From NCBI GenBank assembly GCA_003446375.1, contig DMAW01000141.1, forward strand, positions 14,458 through 22,529: 8,072 nt of DNA, read 5' to 3'. Position 1 is the stretch's first letter; each line of letters opens with the position of its first letter. Position numbers and translations under genes: made by a program. The DNA comes from Eubacteriaceae bacterium. Its GTDB lineage: Bacteria > Bacillota > Clostridia > Eubacteriales > Alkalibacteraceae. Shown one piece after another: positions 1 through 4,638 of this stretch. Under the pieces are notes generated by a model, which did not search any database, was not told the DNA's origin, and worked only from the letters and a program-made list of their open reading frames with translations.

Positions 1-29
1 ATTTAACGTCTAAAGCTTGCTTTCTTCTC

Positions 30-470
30 TTACGCATTTATAAAAACCAATATAGTTCCTGCGATGATATACACATCTGCAAGATTAAACACAGGAAATC
101 TCTTTATCTTAATATACAAAAAATCCGTAACATACCCACTGTTCATTCTTTCAAGATAATTACCAAGGGCTCCTGATATGACAAGACTAAGGGAAATCAA
201 AAAATCGTAGCTGTACCCTGCCCTTAAAGCAAAAAAATAAATAACCGACAAAAATAAAATAGATAACGTGGACAAAAGTCTCAACAGCGTCTTTCTTCCT
301 TTTAACAAACCGTACGCTGCACCTTTATTGTGCAATAATACAAAATATAGCCTTTTAGCGATCTTTACCGGATAATTTATAATAAGTTTTTCATTTGCGA
401 TTCTCTTTGTAAAAAGGTCGATGAGGACCCCGGTAAAAATCAGCATTAGGCACAATAGAAGCTTATCCAT
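30..470 (-). CDS. lspA: Lipoprotein signal peptidase (signal peptidase II), divergent LspA
   Basis: LspA is the membrane aspartyl protease that removes signal peptides from lipidated prolipoproteins. From the ATG at 470 the protein is 146 aa, near the low end of the family, with about four hydrophobic segments. Numbered from the TTG at 482 (four residues earlier), the family motifs are visible: IDLFTK (D22), HNKGAAYG (N52), GALGNYLER (N108, R112), VTDFL (catalytic D120) and FNLAD (N133, catalytic D136). Both catalytic aspartates are present. The usual Asp before the conserved Arg in NxxDR is Glu111, a conservative change. The ATG at 470 is preferred because GAGGG lies just upstream, although the spacing is short (3 nt); the TTG at 482 has no ribosome binding site. 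This ATG overlaps the stop of the lipoprotein gene by 8 bp, so translational coupling is likely. It may be a second, specialised LspA rather than the housekeeping copy; that is inference. Confidence 0.88.
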   Translation of the reverse strand: MDKLLLCLMLIFTGVLIDLFTKRIANEKLIINYPVKIAKRLYFVLLHNKGAAYGLLKGRKTLLRLLSTLSILFLSVIYFFALRAGYSYDFLISLSLVISGALGNYLERMNSGYVTDFLYIKIKRFPVFNLADVYIIAGTILVFINA

Positions 471-906
471 TTTCCCTCGCAAGTTTCGGAGAGTTAAAAA
501 CTAGCGTTTCGACTTTTCTATCCTCATCGTCGGTAAACCACACCGTTACTGCAACTTCTCCTTCTTCAAGCTCAAATTGGCCCTTGTATATAGCGCTTAT
601 GTAATTTTTTCCGTTGTGGCTTTCTTCAGTCGTCTTTACAAGTTCCAAACTTCCTTCCTGGTATGCACCTATCACGTCTACTATCTGAGTTTTAATTATT
701 CCATTAAAAACCTCTTCCGTCAGAGCTTCTTCCATAAGAGGGCCAAAATCTTTGCTGAATCCTTCATAATCTCCGCTATTCATTGCAACAAGAAGGCTCT
801 CTACTTTCGGAGTTCCGTATTCACCCACATCATCCTTATCCGGTGACGATGAACATCCTGATAAAAAAATCAAAATAAAAATCATTGCAAATATAGTCTT
901 TTTCAT
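463..906 (-). CDS. DUF3887-like lipoprotein
   Basis: Predicted surface lipoprotein of 147 aa. The first 17 residues form a lipoprotein signal peptide: two lysines, a hydrophobic core, then lipobox LSGC, with lipidation expected on Cys18. The mature part begins with a Ser/Asp-rich linker. The remainder (about residues 33-140), including the segment around LLVAMNSGDYEGFSKDF and the later VKTTEE and YKGQFELEEGEV strands, resembles DUF3887-type small alpha/beta domains found in Clostridia and archaea; their function is not known to me. The start is supported by AAGGGGAT 8 nt upstream of the ATG. The gene lies 70 bp downstream of the YhfC-like gene and overlaps lspA, so a lipoprotein and the enzyme that processes lipoproteins share one transcript. 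Only weak promoter-like sequence is seen in the 70-bp gap, so read-through from 1747 is also possible. The lipoprotein call is firm; the domain family is moderate. Confidence 0.85.
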   Translation of the reverse strand: MKKTIFAMIFILIFLSGCSSSPDKDDVGEYGTPKVESLLVAMNSGDYEGFSKDFGPLMEEALTEEVFNGIIKTQIVDVIGAYQEGSLELVKTTEESHNGKNYISAIYKGQFELEEGEVAVTVWFTDDEDRKVETLVFNSPKLARENG

Positions 907-976
907 AGTTATATCCCCTTTTCTGTTACCCTTTATTTAAGAAACCGTGACAAAAAAATCAATTGTGATAATCCGT

Positions 977-1747
977 TTAAAACTTGTCTGCAAATTTCTT
1001 TTGTCTTCTTATATATACAACAGACAATACTGCTATGATCAGTAAAAACGTTTCAGCCAAATAAACATTTGGCAACATGACCGCTACGAAATTCACCCCT
1101 CCATGAACCAATATGGCACCAATCAACAGCATAGGCTTCTTTTGGGCTACGCATTTAGCAACCATTACAGACAATGCTATATGCAGCATAATTGCAAAAA
1201 CTCTTTCCATGCCTCCAATTAGAAACAAATGAGGTTCAACGCTTGTGAAAAGGTTCCGTAAAGAATCCATGTCAGCAAAGACATTGGGCAATGAACTTAT
1301 TAAGCTGTCAAACCAACCAAAGCTCATATTTGATATCGCAACAAAATTTGCAGCTGAAGAGATGCCTACGATCGCCAAAGATTCAAATCCTCCATGACCT
1401 ATTCCATAACCTAATGCATTTGAGTATGAGACCTTCCTTCTTAAAAGATGAAAAGCCAGATACCTTCCTATTTCTTCAACTAGCCCTGCAGTAAAAGATA
1501 AAAATGCTGCCATTAAAACCTGACTGCTGGCTATATTTACATAAAACCATACATTCCCTTGCAAATAAGAGATCAGTGGAATCCTAATCACCATTTGGAA
1601 GAGAAAAAACACCACAGCTCCTGACAGAATGTAGCTCCAACCCGGCTTATATCTTTTTTTGATAAATATCAGAAGCATTATGGGAAATACTACTGAAAGC
1701 AGAAACGCCGAAAAGGCAGCTAGAAAATATTTTATATCCAGCACCAT
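977..1747 (-). CDS. YhfC-family intramembrane metalloprotease
   Basis: Polytopic membrane protein of 256 aa with roughly seven hydrophobic segments. It matches the YhfC (formerly DUF2324) family of putative intramembrane metalloproteases. Candidate metal-binding and catalytic motifs, numbered from the GTG at 1750, are EEIGR (E92, E93, R96), GHGGFE (H119, E123), MER (E182, R183), the LHIALS histidine (H190) and VHGGVNF (H216). They lie in or near membrane segments as expected for this fold. Substrates are unknown; neighbouring lipoprotein and lspA genes suggest an envelope role, but that is inference. The start is ambiguous by one or two codons: GTG (1750), ATG (1747) and GTG (1744) follow each other in GAGGTGATGGTG, and the GAGG ribosome binding site overlaps the first. 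I give the ATG; the GTG at 1744 has the most normal spacing (5 nt). Confidence 0.83.
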   Translation of the reverse strand: MVLDIKYFLAAFSAFLLSVVFPIMLLIFIKKRYKPGWSYILSGAVVFFLFQMVIRIPLISYLQGNVWFYVNIASSQVLMAAFLSFTAGLVEEIGRYLAFHLLRRKVSYSNALGYGIGHGGFESLAIVGISSAANFVAISNMSFGWFDSLISSLPNVFADMDSLRNLFTSVEPHLFLIGGMERVFAIMLHIALSVMVAKCVAQKKPMLLIGAILVHGGVNFVAVMLPNVYLAETFLLIIAVLSVVYIRRQKKFADKF

Positions 1748-1782
1748 CACCTCAATTTAGATCATTTATAGTCCTTACCATT

Positions 1783-1808
1783 ATTATATCAATGATGCTC
1801 CCTATCAA
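1783..1808 (-). promoter_or_regulatory. Possible sigma-A promoter of the YhfC-like gene
   Basis: A perfect TATAAT lies at 1783-1788 on the minus strand, about 35 nt upstream of the YhfC-family start. The best -35-like hexamer, TTGATA (1803-1808), is only 14 bp away from it. Shifting the -10 to the overlapping TAATAA (1781-1786) restores a 16-bp spacer. The gap to the upstream rnk stop is 75 bp with no obvious terminator, so this may be an internal promoter within a longer transcript. Confidence 0.4.
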
Positions 1809-1825
1809 AAAGAAAAGATTTAATT

Positions 1826-2242
1826 TCAACGCTCAAAATCGCCGGAAGCTTCAGGCTGATAAATGATCTTTTTTACTACCATTTTCACGACTCCTCCAGG
1901 AGTCTCCCATGAAATGTCCGAACCTTCTTTAAATCCTAGCAATGCTGTTCCTATTGGAGCAAGAATTGAGATCTTGTTTTCCATAACATCCGCTTCCTTA
2001 GGATAAACTAAAGTGTAGTTTTCTATTTCATCAGGCTCATCTGCGTAGCTCACTTGCACCACAGAGTTCATGGTAACTACATCCGGCGGTACATCTTTTG
2101 AATTTACGACATAAGCTCGGCTTAGCTCTTTTTCCAATATATCCAGATTGGGCTTATTGCCCCCTCCAAACTCTCTTTTGTGCGCTATGTGTTCTAAAAT
2201 TCGGTTCTTATCCTTTTCTGTTATGTAAATATTTCTAGACAT
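1826..2242 (-). CDS. rnk: Rnk-type GreA/GreB-family regulator (nucleoside diphosphate kinase regulator)
   Basis: A 138-aa protein matching Rnk, the short relative of the transcript-cleavage factors GreA and GreB that binds RNA polymerase. The N-terminal helical part (residues 1-50) is much shorter than the GreA coiled coil. Rnk proteins therefore do not reach the catalytic centre and lack the acidic tip needed for RNA cleavage. The C-terminal FKBP-like GreA/GreB domain is very typical: PPDVVTMNS (52-60), YTLVYPKEAD (76-85), ISILAPIGTALLG (91-103), WETPGG (112-117) and the end YQPEASGD (128-135), closely recalling E. coli Rnk (136 aa). In E. coli Rnk influences nucleoside diphosphate kinase level and competes with Gre factors; the role here is inferred from family. 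The start is supported by AAGGGGGAG 6 nt before the ATG. It is divergent from ywbE with an apparently shared control region. Confidence 0.92.
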   Translation of the reverse strand: MSRNIYITEKDKNRILEHIAHKREFGGGNKPNLDILEKELSRAYVVNSKDVPPDVVTMNSVVQVSYADEPDEIENYTLVYPKEADVMENKISILAPIGTALLGFKEGSDISWETPGGVVKMVVKKIIYQPEASGDFER

Positions 2243-2286
2243 TTCTACTCCCCCTTGTTATTTGCGTATATCTATAAATATAGAAA

Positions 2287-2318
2287 GATAACCTGAACTC
2301 AAAAATATCCAGGTTATC
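2287..2318 (-). repeat. 9-bp inverted repeat at the predicted 5' end of the rnk mRNA
   Basis: GATAACCTG (2287-2295) and its exact complement CAGGTTATC (2310-2318) flank a 14-nt loop. Transcription from the predicted rnk promoter would start near 2321, placing this hairpin in the first nucleotides of the mRNA. It has no clean U-tract (TTTCTATATTT follows), so it is a poor intrinsic terminator. A TTATC just before it could pair with the GATAA of the first arm, giving a competing fold. It may be an mRNA-stabilising stem, a weak attenuator or a protein-binding operator. Confidence 0.55.
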
Positions 2319-2327
2319 CATGAGATA

Positions 2328-2356
2328 ATCATACCATAAAAACGTTTTCTTTTCAC
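2328..2356 (-). promoter_or_regulatory. Predicted sigma-A promoter of rnk
   Basis: On the minus strand, -35 GTGAAA (2351-2356; 4 of 6) is separated by 17 bp from -10 TATGAT (2328-2333; 5 of 6). A TGG just before the -10 makes it an extended -10 promoter. The start point would be near 2321, giving a leader of about 79 nt before the rnk ATG. Confidence 0.55.
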
Positions 2357-2394
2357 TAGGCAAATTTTTGGGCATATGGTCTTGCCTACCCAAA
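2357..2394. repeat. Two interleaved inverted repeats between the divergent rnk and ywbE promoters
   Basis: TAGGCAA (2357-2363) pairs with TTGCCTA (2382-2388), and TTTGGG (2367-2372) pairs with CCCAAA (2389-2394). The arms alternate (a-b-a'-b'), which as RNA would be an H-type pseudoknot and as DNA would be two overlapping dyads with centres 8 bp apart. The element begins directly at the rnk -35 box and ends 4 bp before the ywbE -35 box. Since neither predicted transcript includes it, a DNA operator shared by the two promoters is the preferred reading. Confidence 0.6.
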
Positions 2395-2398
2395 TGCT

Positions 2399-2427
2399 TT
2401 GAATCATCGCATATCTTCGTTTATAAT
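2399..2427 (+). promoter_or_regulatory. Predicted sigma-A promoter of ywbE
   Basis: TTGAAT (2399-2404), 17-bp spacer, then a perfect TATAAT (2422-2427) on the plus strand. The start point would be near 2434, giving a leader of about 90 nt. The -10 box lies within a perfect dyad, GTTTATA-A-TATAAAC (2419-2433), which could also bind a regulator. A second TATAAT at 2504-2509 has no -35 partner. Confidence 0.6.
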
Positions 2428-2524
2428 ATAAACATAATTGAAACTTGCTTTCTTTTAGTACCAAAATAAATAAGAATATAGCCGTGATAATCCACTATGC
2501 TCTTATAATACAAGGATGTGAACT

Positions 2525-2719
2525 ATGAACGGACAAAATAGAAGCAACATTTCCATTGGATCTCATGTGAAGATTGTGCTGAAAGCTGACCAACGCTCAG
2601 GCAAGCTGACGGAAGGAGTCGTAGCCAAAATTCTAACCAACAGCAGCAGCCACCCTCACGGGATAAAAGTCATGCTGACAGATGGCCAGGTAGGCCGAGT
2701 AAAGGAAATCATTGATTAA
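2525..2719 (+). CDS. ywbE: YwbE family protein (DUF2196)
   Basis: A 64-aa protein matching the YwbE family along its whole length. Hallmarks are MNGQxRSNISIG at the N-terminus, VLKADQRSGKLTEG in the middle (residues about 18-31), SSHPHGIKV (41-49) and the end DGQVGRVKEI (53-62). The pattern of short beta strands with conserved glycines resembles small KOW/SH3-like folds, so nucleic-acid binding is possible, but the family has no established function that I know of. The start is supported by AAGGA 9 nt before the ATG. It is the only plus-strand gene here, transcribed away from rnk, and it converges on the DUF2200 gene across a GC-rich hairpin. Family assignment is confident; function is unknown. 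Confidence 0.9.
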   Translation: MNGQNRSNISIGSHVKIVLKADQRSGKLTEGVVAKILTNSSSHPHGIKVMLTDGQVGRVKEIID

Positions 2720-2739
2720 TCGAGCCGCATAAGTTATAT

Positions 2740-2760
2740 GGGCGGTTTGCATGTCCGCCC
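2740..2760. terminator. GC-rich hairpin between convergent genes
   Basis: GGGCGG (2740-2745) and CCGCCC (2755-2760) form a 6-bp all-GC stem with a 9-nt loop, centred between ywbE (plus) and the DUF2200 gene (minus), whose stop codon it touches. Neither direction has a U-tract, so this is at best a weak or factor-assisted bidirectional terminator. Confidence 0.4.
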
Positions 2761-3116
2761 TATGGTTGCTCCCTCAAAATCTTTTCCATTGCTTTTCCCT
2801 TTGCCAACTCATCGATCAGCTTATCTAAATATCGAATTTCTTTCATAAGCGGCTCTTCAATATTTTCTACTCTTATGCCGCATATAACTCCTTTGATTAA
2901 AGCTCTTGACGGATTCAAGTTTGGCGCTTGTGCAAAAAATGTTTCAAAGTTTACCTGTTTCTCGATTTTTTCTTTTAAATCTTCTTGACTATACCCAGTC
3001 AGCCAACGGATGATTTCATCTACTTCAGATTTAGTCCGCCCCTTTTTTTCTGCTTTTGCGACATAATGCGGGTATACGCTTGCAAAACTCATCGAGTATA
3101 TCTTAGGTTTGGTCAT
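2760..3116 (-). CDS. DUF2200 family protein
   Basis: A 118-aa cytosolic protein starting MTKPKIYSMSFASVYPHY and matching the DUF2200 family throughout: VAKAEKKGRTKSEVDEIIRWLTGYS, FETFFAQAP, NPSRALIKGVICG, and the helical end LDKLIDELAKGKAMEKILR. It appears to be a compact helical domain with no obvious catalytic signature; function is not known. The start is set at the ATG at 3116 because AGGAGG lies 8 nt upstream and family members begin MTKPKIY. An in-frame ATG at 3158 would add 14 unrelated residues, overlap the preceding gene and have no ribosome binding site. It follows the TipA-like regulator by 38 bp without an intervening terminator, so it is probably the second gene of a MerR-controlled operon and may take part in the response to that regulator's ligand. 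Confidence 0.88.
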   Translation of the reverse strand: MTKPKIYSMSFASVYPHYVAKAEKKGRTKSEVDEIIRWLTGYSQEDLKEKIEKQVNFETFFAQAPNLNPSRALIKGVICGIRVENIEEPLMKEIRYLDKLIDELAKGKAMEKILREQP

Positions 3117-3154
3117 AGCGAATTCCTCCTGTAAGTTTTTTTTAAATAGCCTGC

Positions 3155-3910
3155 TCATTTACAAAATACGAACACGACATCTCTTAAAAAAGCAGCACAT
3201 CCGACCGCTATTTTATCATAATATTGGGTGAATCGCGGGTCATCCACATACATCTGAGCCACTCCCTTATGTGCCTCTTTGCTGTAGCTATCCCAATAAA
3301 AGCACAGCCATTTTTTATGAAGTTCATAAGTTTTTTGTGCCATCTCGCTAGATGGATCTCCCTGTTCAAAAGCTGCTTTTAATGTTTCGTTCAGCTCATC
3401 TGTCAGATTTTCTAATTCGGAATGTTGCTCTTTGCTCATTCCCATAAGCTTATTGTTGGCTCGGTCAACTTTATCGTTGCCGTATTTTGTTCGTATCTCC
3501 TTGCCGTACTTTTTCTCATTATCATCAATTTGCTTTTTAATAAAGCCTTCAAATTTTTCCTGATCGTTCATTATAATCTCCCCTTTTAGTTCTTTAATGG
3601 TCTTTTCTACATTTGCAATTAATAAGTCTAGTTGTCTTTGCTTAGAAAGTAGTGCTGACAAATGCTTCTCTAATGCCACTTGCTCATCAAAGTCCTTTGA
3701 CGACAAAATCTTTTTAATTTCTTCCAGCGGAACTCCCAATTCCCGATATAAAAGGATTTGCTTTAGTAGGTCAATTTCTTTTTGCCCATAAACCCTGTAT
3801 CCGTTTGAACTAATGCGAGCAGGGCAAAGCAGACCTAATTCATCATAATACCGCAGAGTCCGCGTACTGACTCCTGCCAATTTTGCTAGTCTGTTTATGG
3901 TATATTCCAT
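3155..3910 (-). CDS. MerR-family activator with TipAS ligand-binding domain (TipA/Mta-like)
   Basis: A 251-aa transcription activator. Residues 1-70 are a MerR winged helix: YTINRLAKLAGVSTRTLRYYDELGLL then the wing NGYRVYG. Residues about 75-112 form the dimerisation coiled coil. Residues 114-251 form a TipAS domain, the globin-like fold that binds hydrophobic antibiotics in Streptomyces TipA and B. subtilis Mta. The conserved C-terminal block YSKEAHKGVAQMYVDDPRF (H214) is clear. By my alignment the Cys that binds thiopeptides covalently in TipA is Tyr here, so the ligand may differ or bind non-covalently. The start is the ATG at 3910 with AGGAGG 7 nt upstream; an in-frame TTG at 3929-3931 lies upstream of that site and would translate through it. 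Met114 has its own ribosome binding site, so the ligand-binding half is probably also made separately. It is likely autoregulated from the 19-bp-spacer promoter directly upstream. Confidence 0.92.
   Translation of the reverse strand: MEYTINRLAKLAGVSTRTLRYYDELGLLCPARISSNGYRVYGQKEIDLLKQILLYRELGVPLEEIKKILSSKDFDEQVALEKHLSALLSKQRQLDLLIANVEKTIKELKGEIIMNDQEKFEGFIKKQIDDNEKKYGKEIRTKYGNDKVDRANNKLMGMSKEQHSELENLTDELNETLKAAFEQGDPSSEMAQKTYELHKKWLCFYWDSYSKEAHKGVAQMYVDDPRFTQYYDKIAVGCAAFLRDVVFVFCK
3569..3585 (-). promoter_or_regulatory. Internal ribosome binding site and start codon for a separate TipAS domain
   Basis: Within the regulator gene, AAGGGGAG (3578-3585) lies 6 nt before an in-frame ATG (3569-3571, Met114). 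Initiation here would give a 138-residue protein (3155-3571) beginning MNDQEKFEGF, which is the TipAS domain without the DNA-binding part. Streptomyces tipA makes its 144-aa TipAS in just this way, which supports a functional internal start. Confidence 0.6.
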
Positions 3911-3930
3911 ATTATCTCCTCCTGCAAACA

Positions 3931-3961
3931 ACTATAAACCATTACGCAACGTCAATGTCAA
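3931..3961 (-). promoter_or_regulatory. MerR-type promoter with 19-bp spacer, upstream of the tipA-like gene
   Basis: A perfect TTGACA (3956-3961) and TATAGT (3931-3936) are separated by 19 bp. This overlong spacer is the signature of promoters activated by DNA distortion by MerR-family proteins. A dyad lies within the spacer, TnACG-TTG-CGTnA (about 3943-3955), where the regulator would bind. Transcription would start near 3924, immediately before the ribosome binding site, so the leader is very short. Autoactivation by the encoded regulator is the natural inference. Confidence 0.75.
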
Positions 3962-4051
3962 TTAAGTTGGGGAAATTTATATATATATCTTTATTATGCA
4001 TTCAAATACATTTGTCTTGAATTTGCATAGGGAAATTCTGATCATCATATT

Positions 4052-4120
4052 TTGATATTTTATCCGATTTAATATTAAATCTTGGTTTATCGGAGTAAAC
4101 GTTTTTAATAAAAATATCAA
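4052..4120. repeat. Nested inverted repeats in the 220-bp gap downstream of the zinc-ribbon gene
   Basis: An outer 10-bp perfect inverted repeat, TTGATATTTT (4052-4061) and AAAATATCAA (4111-4120), encloses TCCGAT (4063-4068) with ATCGGA (4089-4094). Inside that lies a perfect 16-bp palindrome, GATTTAATATTAAATC (4066-4081). A further AAACGTTT palindrome sits at 4097-4104. The element starts 10 bp after the stop of the 4131-4388 gene. It may act as its terminator or mRNA 3' stem, or be a degenerate small mobile element. AT richness makes some pairing likely by chance. Confidence 0.4.
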
Positions 4121-4130
4121 TAAAGCTTAA

Positions 4131-4388
4131 TTATCTTAATTCATATTTAGCAAAAAACGGTGATATCAGCAACACAGACACTATCAATGCCATGGGAATA
4201 TATGCAGGAACAAACCCGAATAATAACAAAGGTCCTACGTCTAAAAGTGTCACTGCAACCTTATAGATGCTATTAGGATGATTTACAGCTTTACAATTTT
4301 CACAGTTTATATCCTTGAAACCGGTAATGTTAGATCCAAAAGCTTCACCCCAACTAAATTGGTGTGAGCAATTTCTGCATTTTGCCAT
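4131..4388 (-). CDS. Membrane zinc-ribbon protein of the cxxc_20_cxxc type
   Basis: An 85-aa protein with an N-terminal treble-clef or zinc-ribbon made of two CxxC pairs, C4/C7 and C29/C32, separated by 21 residues. Two hydrophobic segments follow (about 44-58 and 62-80). The pattern MAKCxNCxHxFSWGEAF, then CxNC, then two membrane helices fits the cxxc_20_cxxc family (TIGR04104) of small Bacillota proteins with unknown function. The zinc-ribbon would face the cytoplasm if the short charged tail KYELR is also cytoplasmic. The start has AAAGGAG 10 nt upstream, and this site overlaps the stop codon of the preceding 47-codon ORF only 15 bp away, indicating co-transcription and probable translational coupling. 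Family call is good; function unknown. Confidence 0.82.
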   Translation of the reverse strand: MAKCRNCSHQFSWGEAFGSNITGFKDINCENCKAVNHPNSIYKVAVTLLDVGPLLLFGFVPAYIPMALIVSVLLISPFFAKYELR

Positions 4389-4403
4389 TTCTGCAGTTCT
4401 CCT

Positions 4404-4547
4404 TTATATGCGCTTGAAATTATTGGTTTCTACTGTCAAGATGGTGCTGTGAAATTCTTCTCCATCCATAGACCAATCCAACTCAAACCCTTTTGAGTCT
4501 ATCTTTATTTCTAGAATCTCGAGTTCTTTTTCTCTTCCAATAAACAC
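4404..4547 (-). CDS. Small ORF, 47 codons, GTG start; unrecognised (possible ATPase-gene remnant)
   Basis: A short ORF beginning with GTG at 4547. A perfect AGGAGG (4554-4559) lies 6 nt upstream, one of the best ribosome binding sites in the window. The product begins MFIGREKELEILE, continues through KGFELDWSMDGEEF and ends NNFKRI. The opening resembles the first residues of the large COG1672-type AAA ATPases (FxGREKEL), but no Walker A or other ATPase motif follows. It is therefore either a small gene of its own or the 5' end of a deleted ATPase gene. Codon use looks ordinary, no membrane segment or signal peptide is seen, and the product is acidic. It ends 15 bp before the zinc-ribbon gene and follows a plausible promoter and palindrome, so the two probably form one operon. 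I do not recognise the family. Confidence 0.6.
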   Translation of the reverse strand: MFIGREKELEILEIKIDSKGFELDWSMDGEEFHSTILTVETNNFKRI

Positions 4548-4594
4548 GTGGTACCTCCTAACTGTATTTAAATAAACTTTATTACATTACAGTT

Positions 4595-4623
4595 ATTATG
4601 CTTTGTCTTACAAATCCTGTCTA
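4595..4623 (-). promoter_or_regulatory. Predicted promoter of the small ORF / zinc-ribbon operon
   Basis: On the minus strand, -35 TAGACA (4618-4623; 5 of 6), a 17-bp spacer and -10 CATAAT (4595-4600; 5 of 6). The start would be near 4588, about 40 nt upstream of the GTG. The -35 box lies inside the 4616-4638 palindrome. Confidence 0.5.
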
Positions 4624-4638
4624 GTGCCACTTGACAGG
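4616..4638. repeat. 23-bp near-perfect palindrome over the -35 box (candidate operator)
   Basis: Arms CCTGTC (4616-4621) and GACAGG (4633-4638) enclose, after one mismatched pair, AGTG and CACT around a single central C at 4627. The near-continuous odd-centred symmetry suits a dimeric DNA-binding protein, and binding would block the -35 of the downstream operon. As RNA it would be a hairpin without a U-tract, so termination of the helicase transcript here is less likely. It could also be the terminal repeat of a lost insertion element. The adjacent 4639-4735 shows nothing else recognisable. Confidence 0.5.

Noticed and set aside
102..160. Apparent loss of an active-site Asp in LspA (NYLER instead of NxxDR)
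   Set aside because: The catalytic aspartates of LspA lie in the later VxDF and FNxAD motifs, and both are present. The Asp-to-Glu change is next to the conserved Arg and conservative.
577..846. Plus-strand ORFs opposite the lipoprotein, YhfC-like, regulator and helicase genes (577-846, 1291-1494, 3597-3791, 6458-6685)
   Set aside because: Each lies antisense within a well-supported gene, lacks a good ribosome binding site and yields an unconvincing Cys/Ser/Tyr-rich peptide.
2357..2394. Pseudoknot riboswitch in the rnk leader
   Set aside because: The pairing topology fits a pseudoknot, but the best rnk promoter starts transcription downstream of it. The sequence does not resemble preQ1, fluoride, c-di-GMP or other riboswitch consensus I know. 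A DNA operator is simpler.
2258..2464. A 68-codon minus-strand ORF in the rnk-ywbE gap
   Set aside because: It starts with TTG without a ribosome binding site. It spans the predicted rnk promoter, the interleaved repeats and the 5' stem-loop. The peptide has no recognisable family features.
2504..2509. A second TATAAT directly upstream of ywbE
   Set aside because: There is no -35 hexamer at 16-18 bp, and it would start transcription at the ribosome binding site. The 2399-2427 promoter is better.
3117..3158. Longer N-terminus of the DUF2200 protein (ATG at 3158)
   Set aside because: The extension has no ribosome binding site, overlaps the regulator's stop, and would include the AGGAGG site that serves the ATG at 3116.
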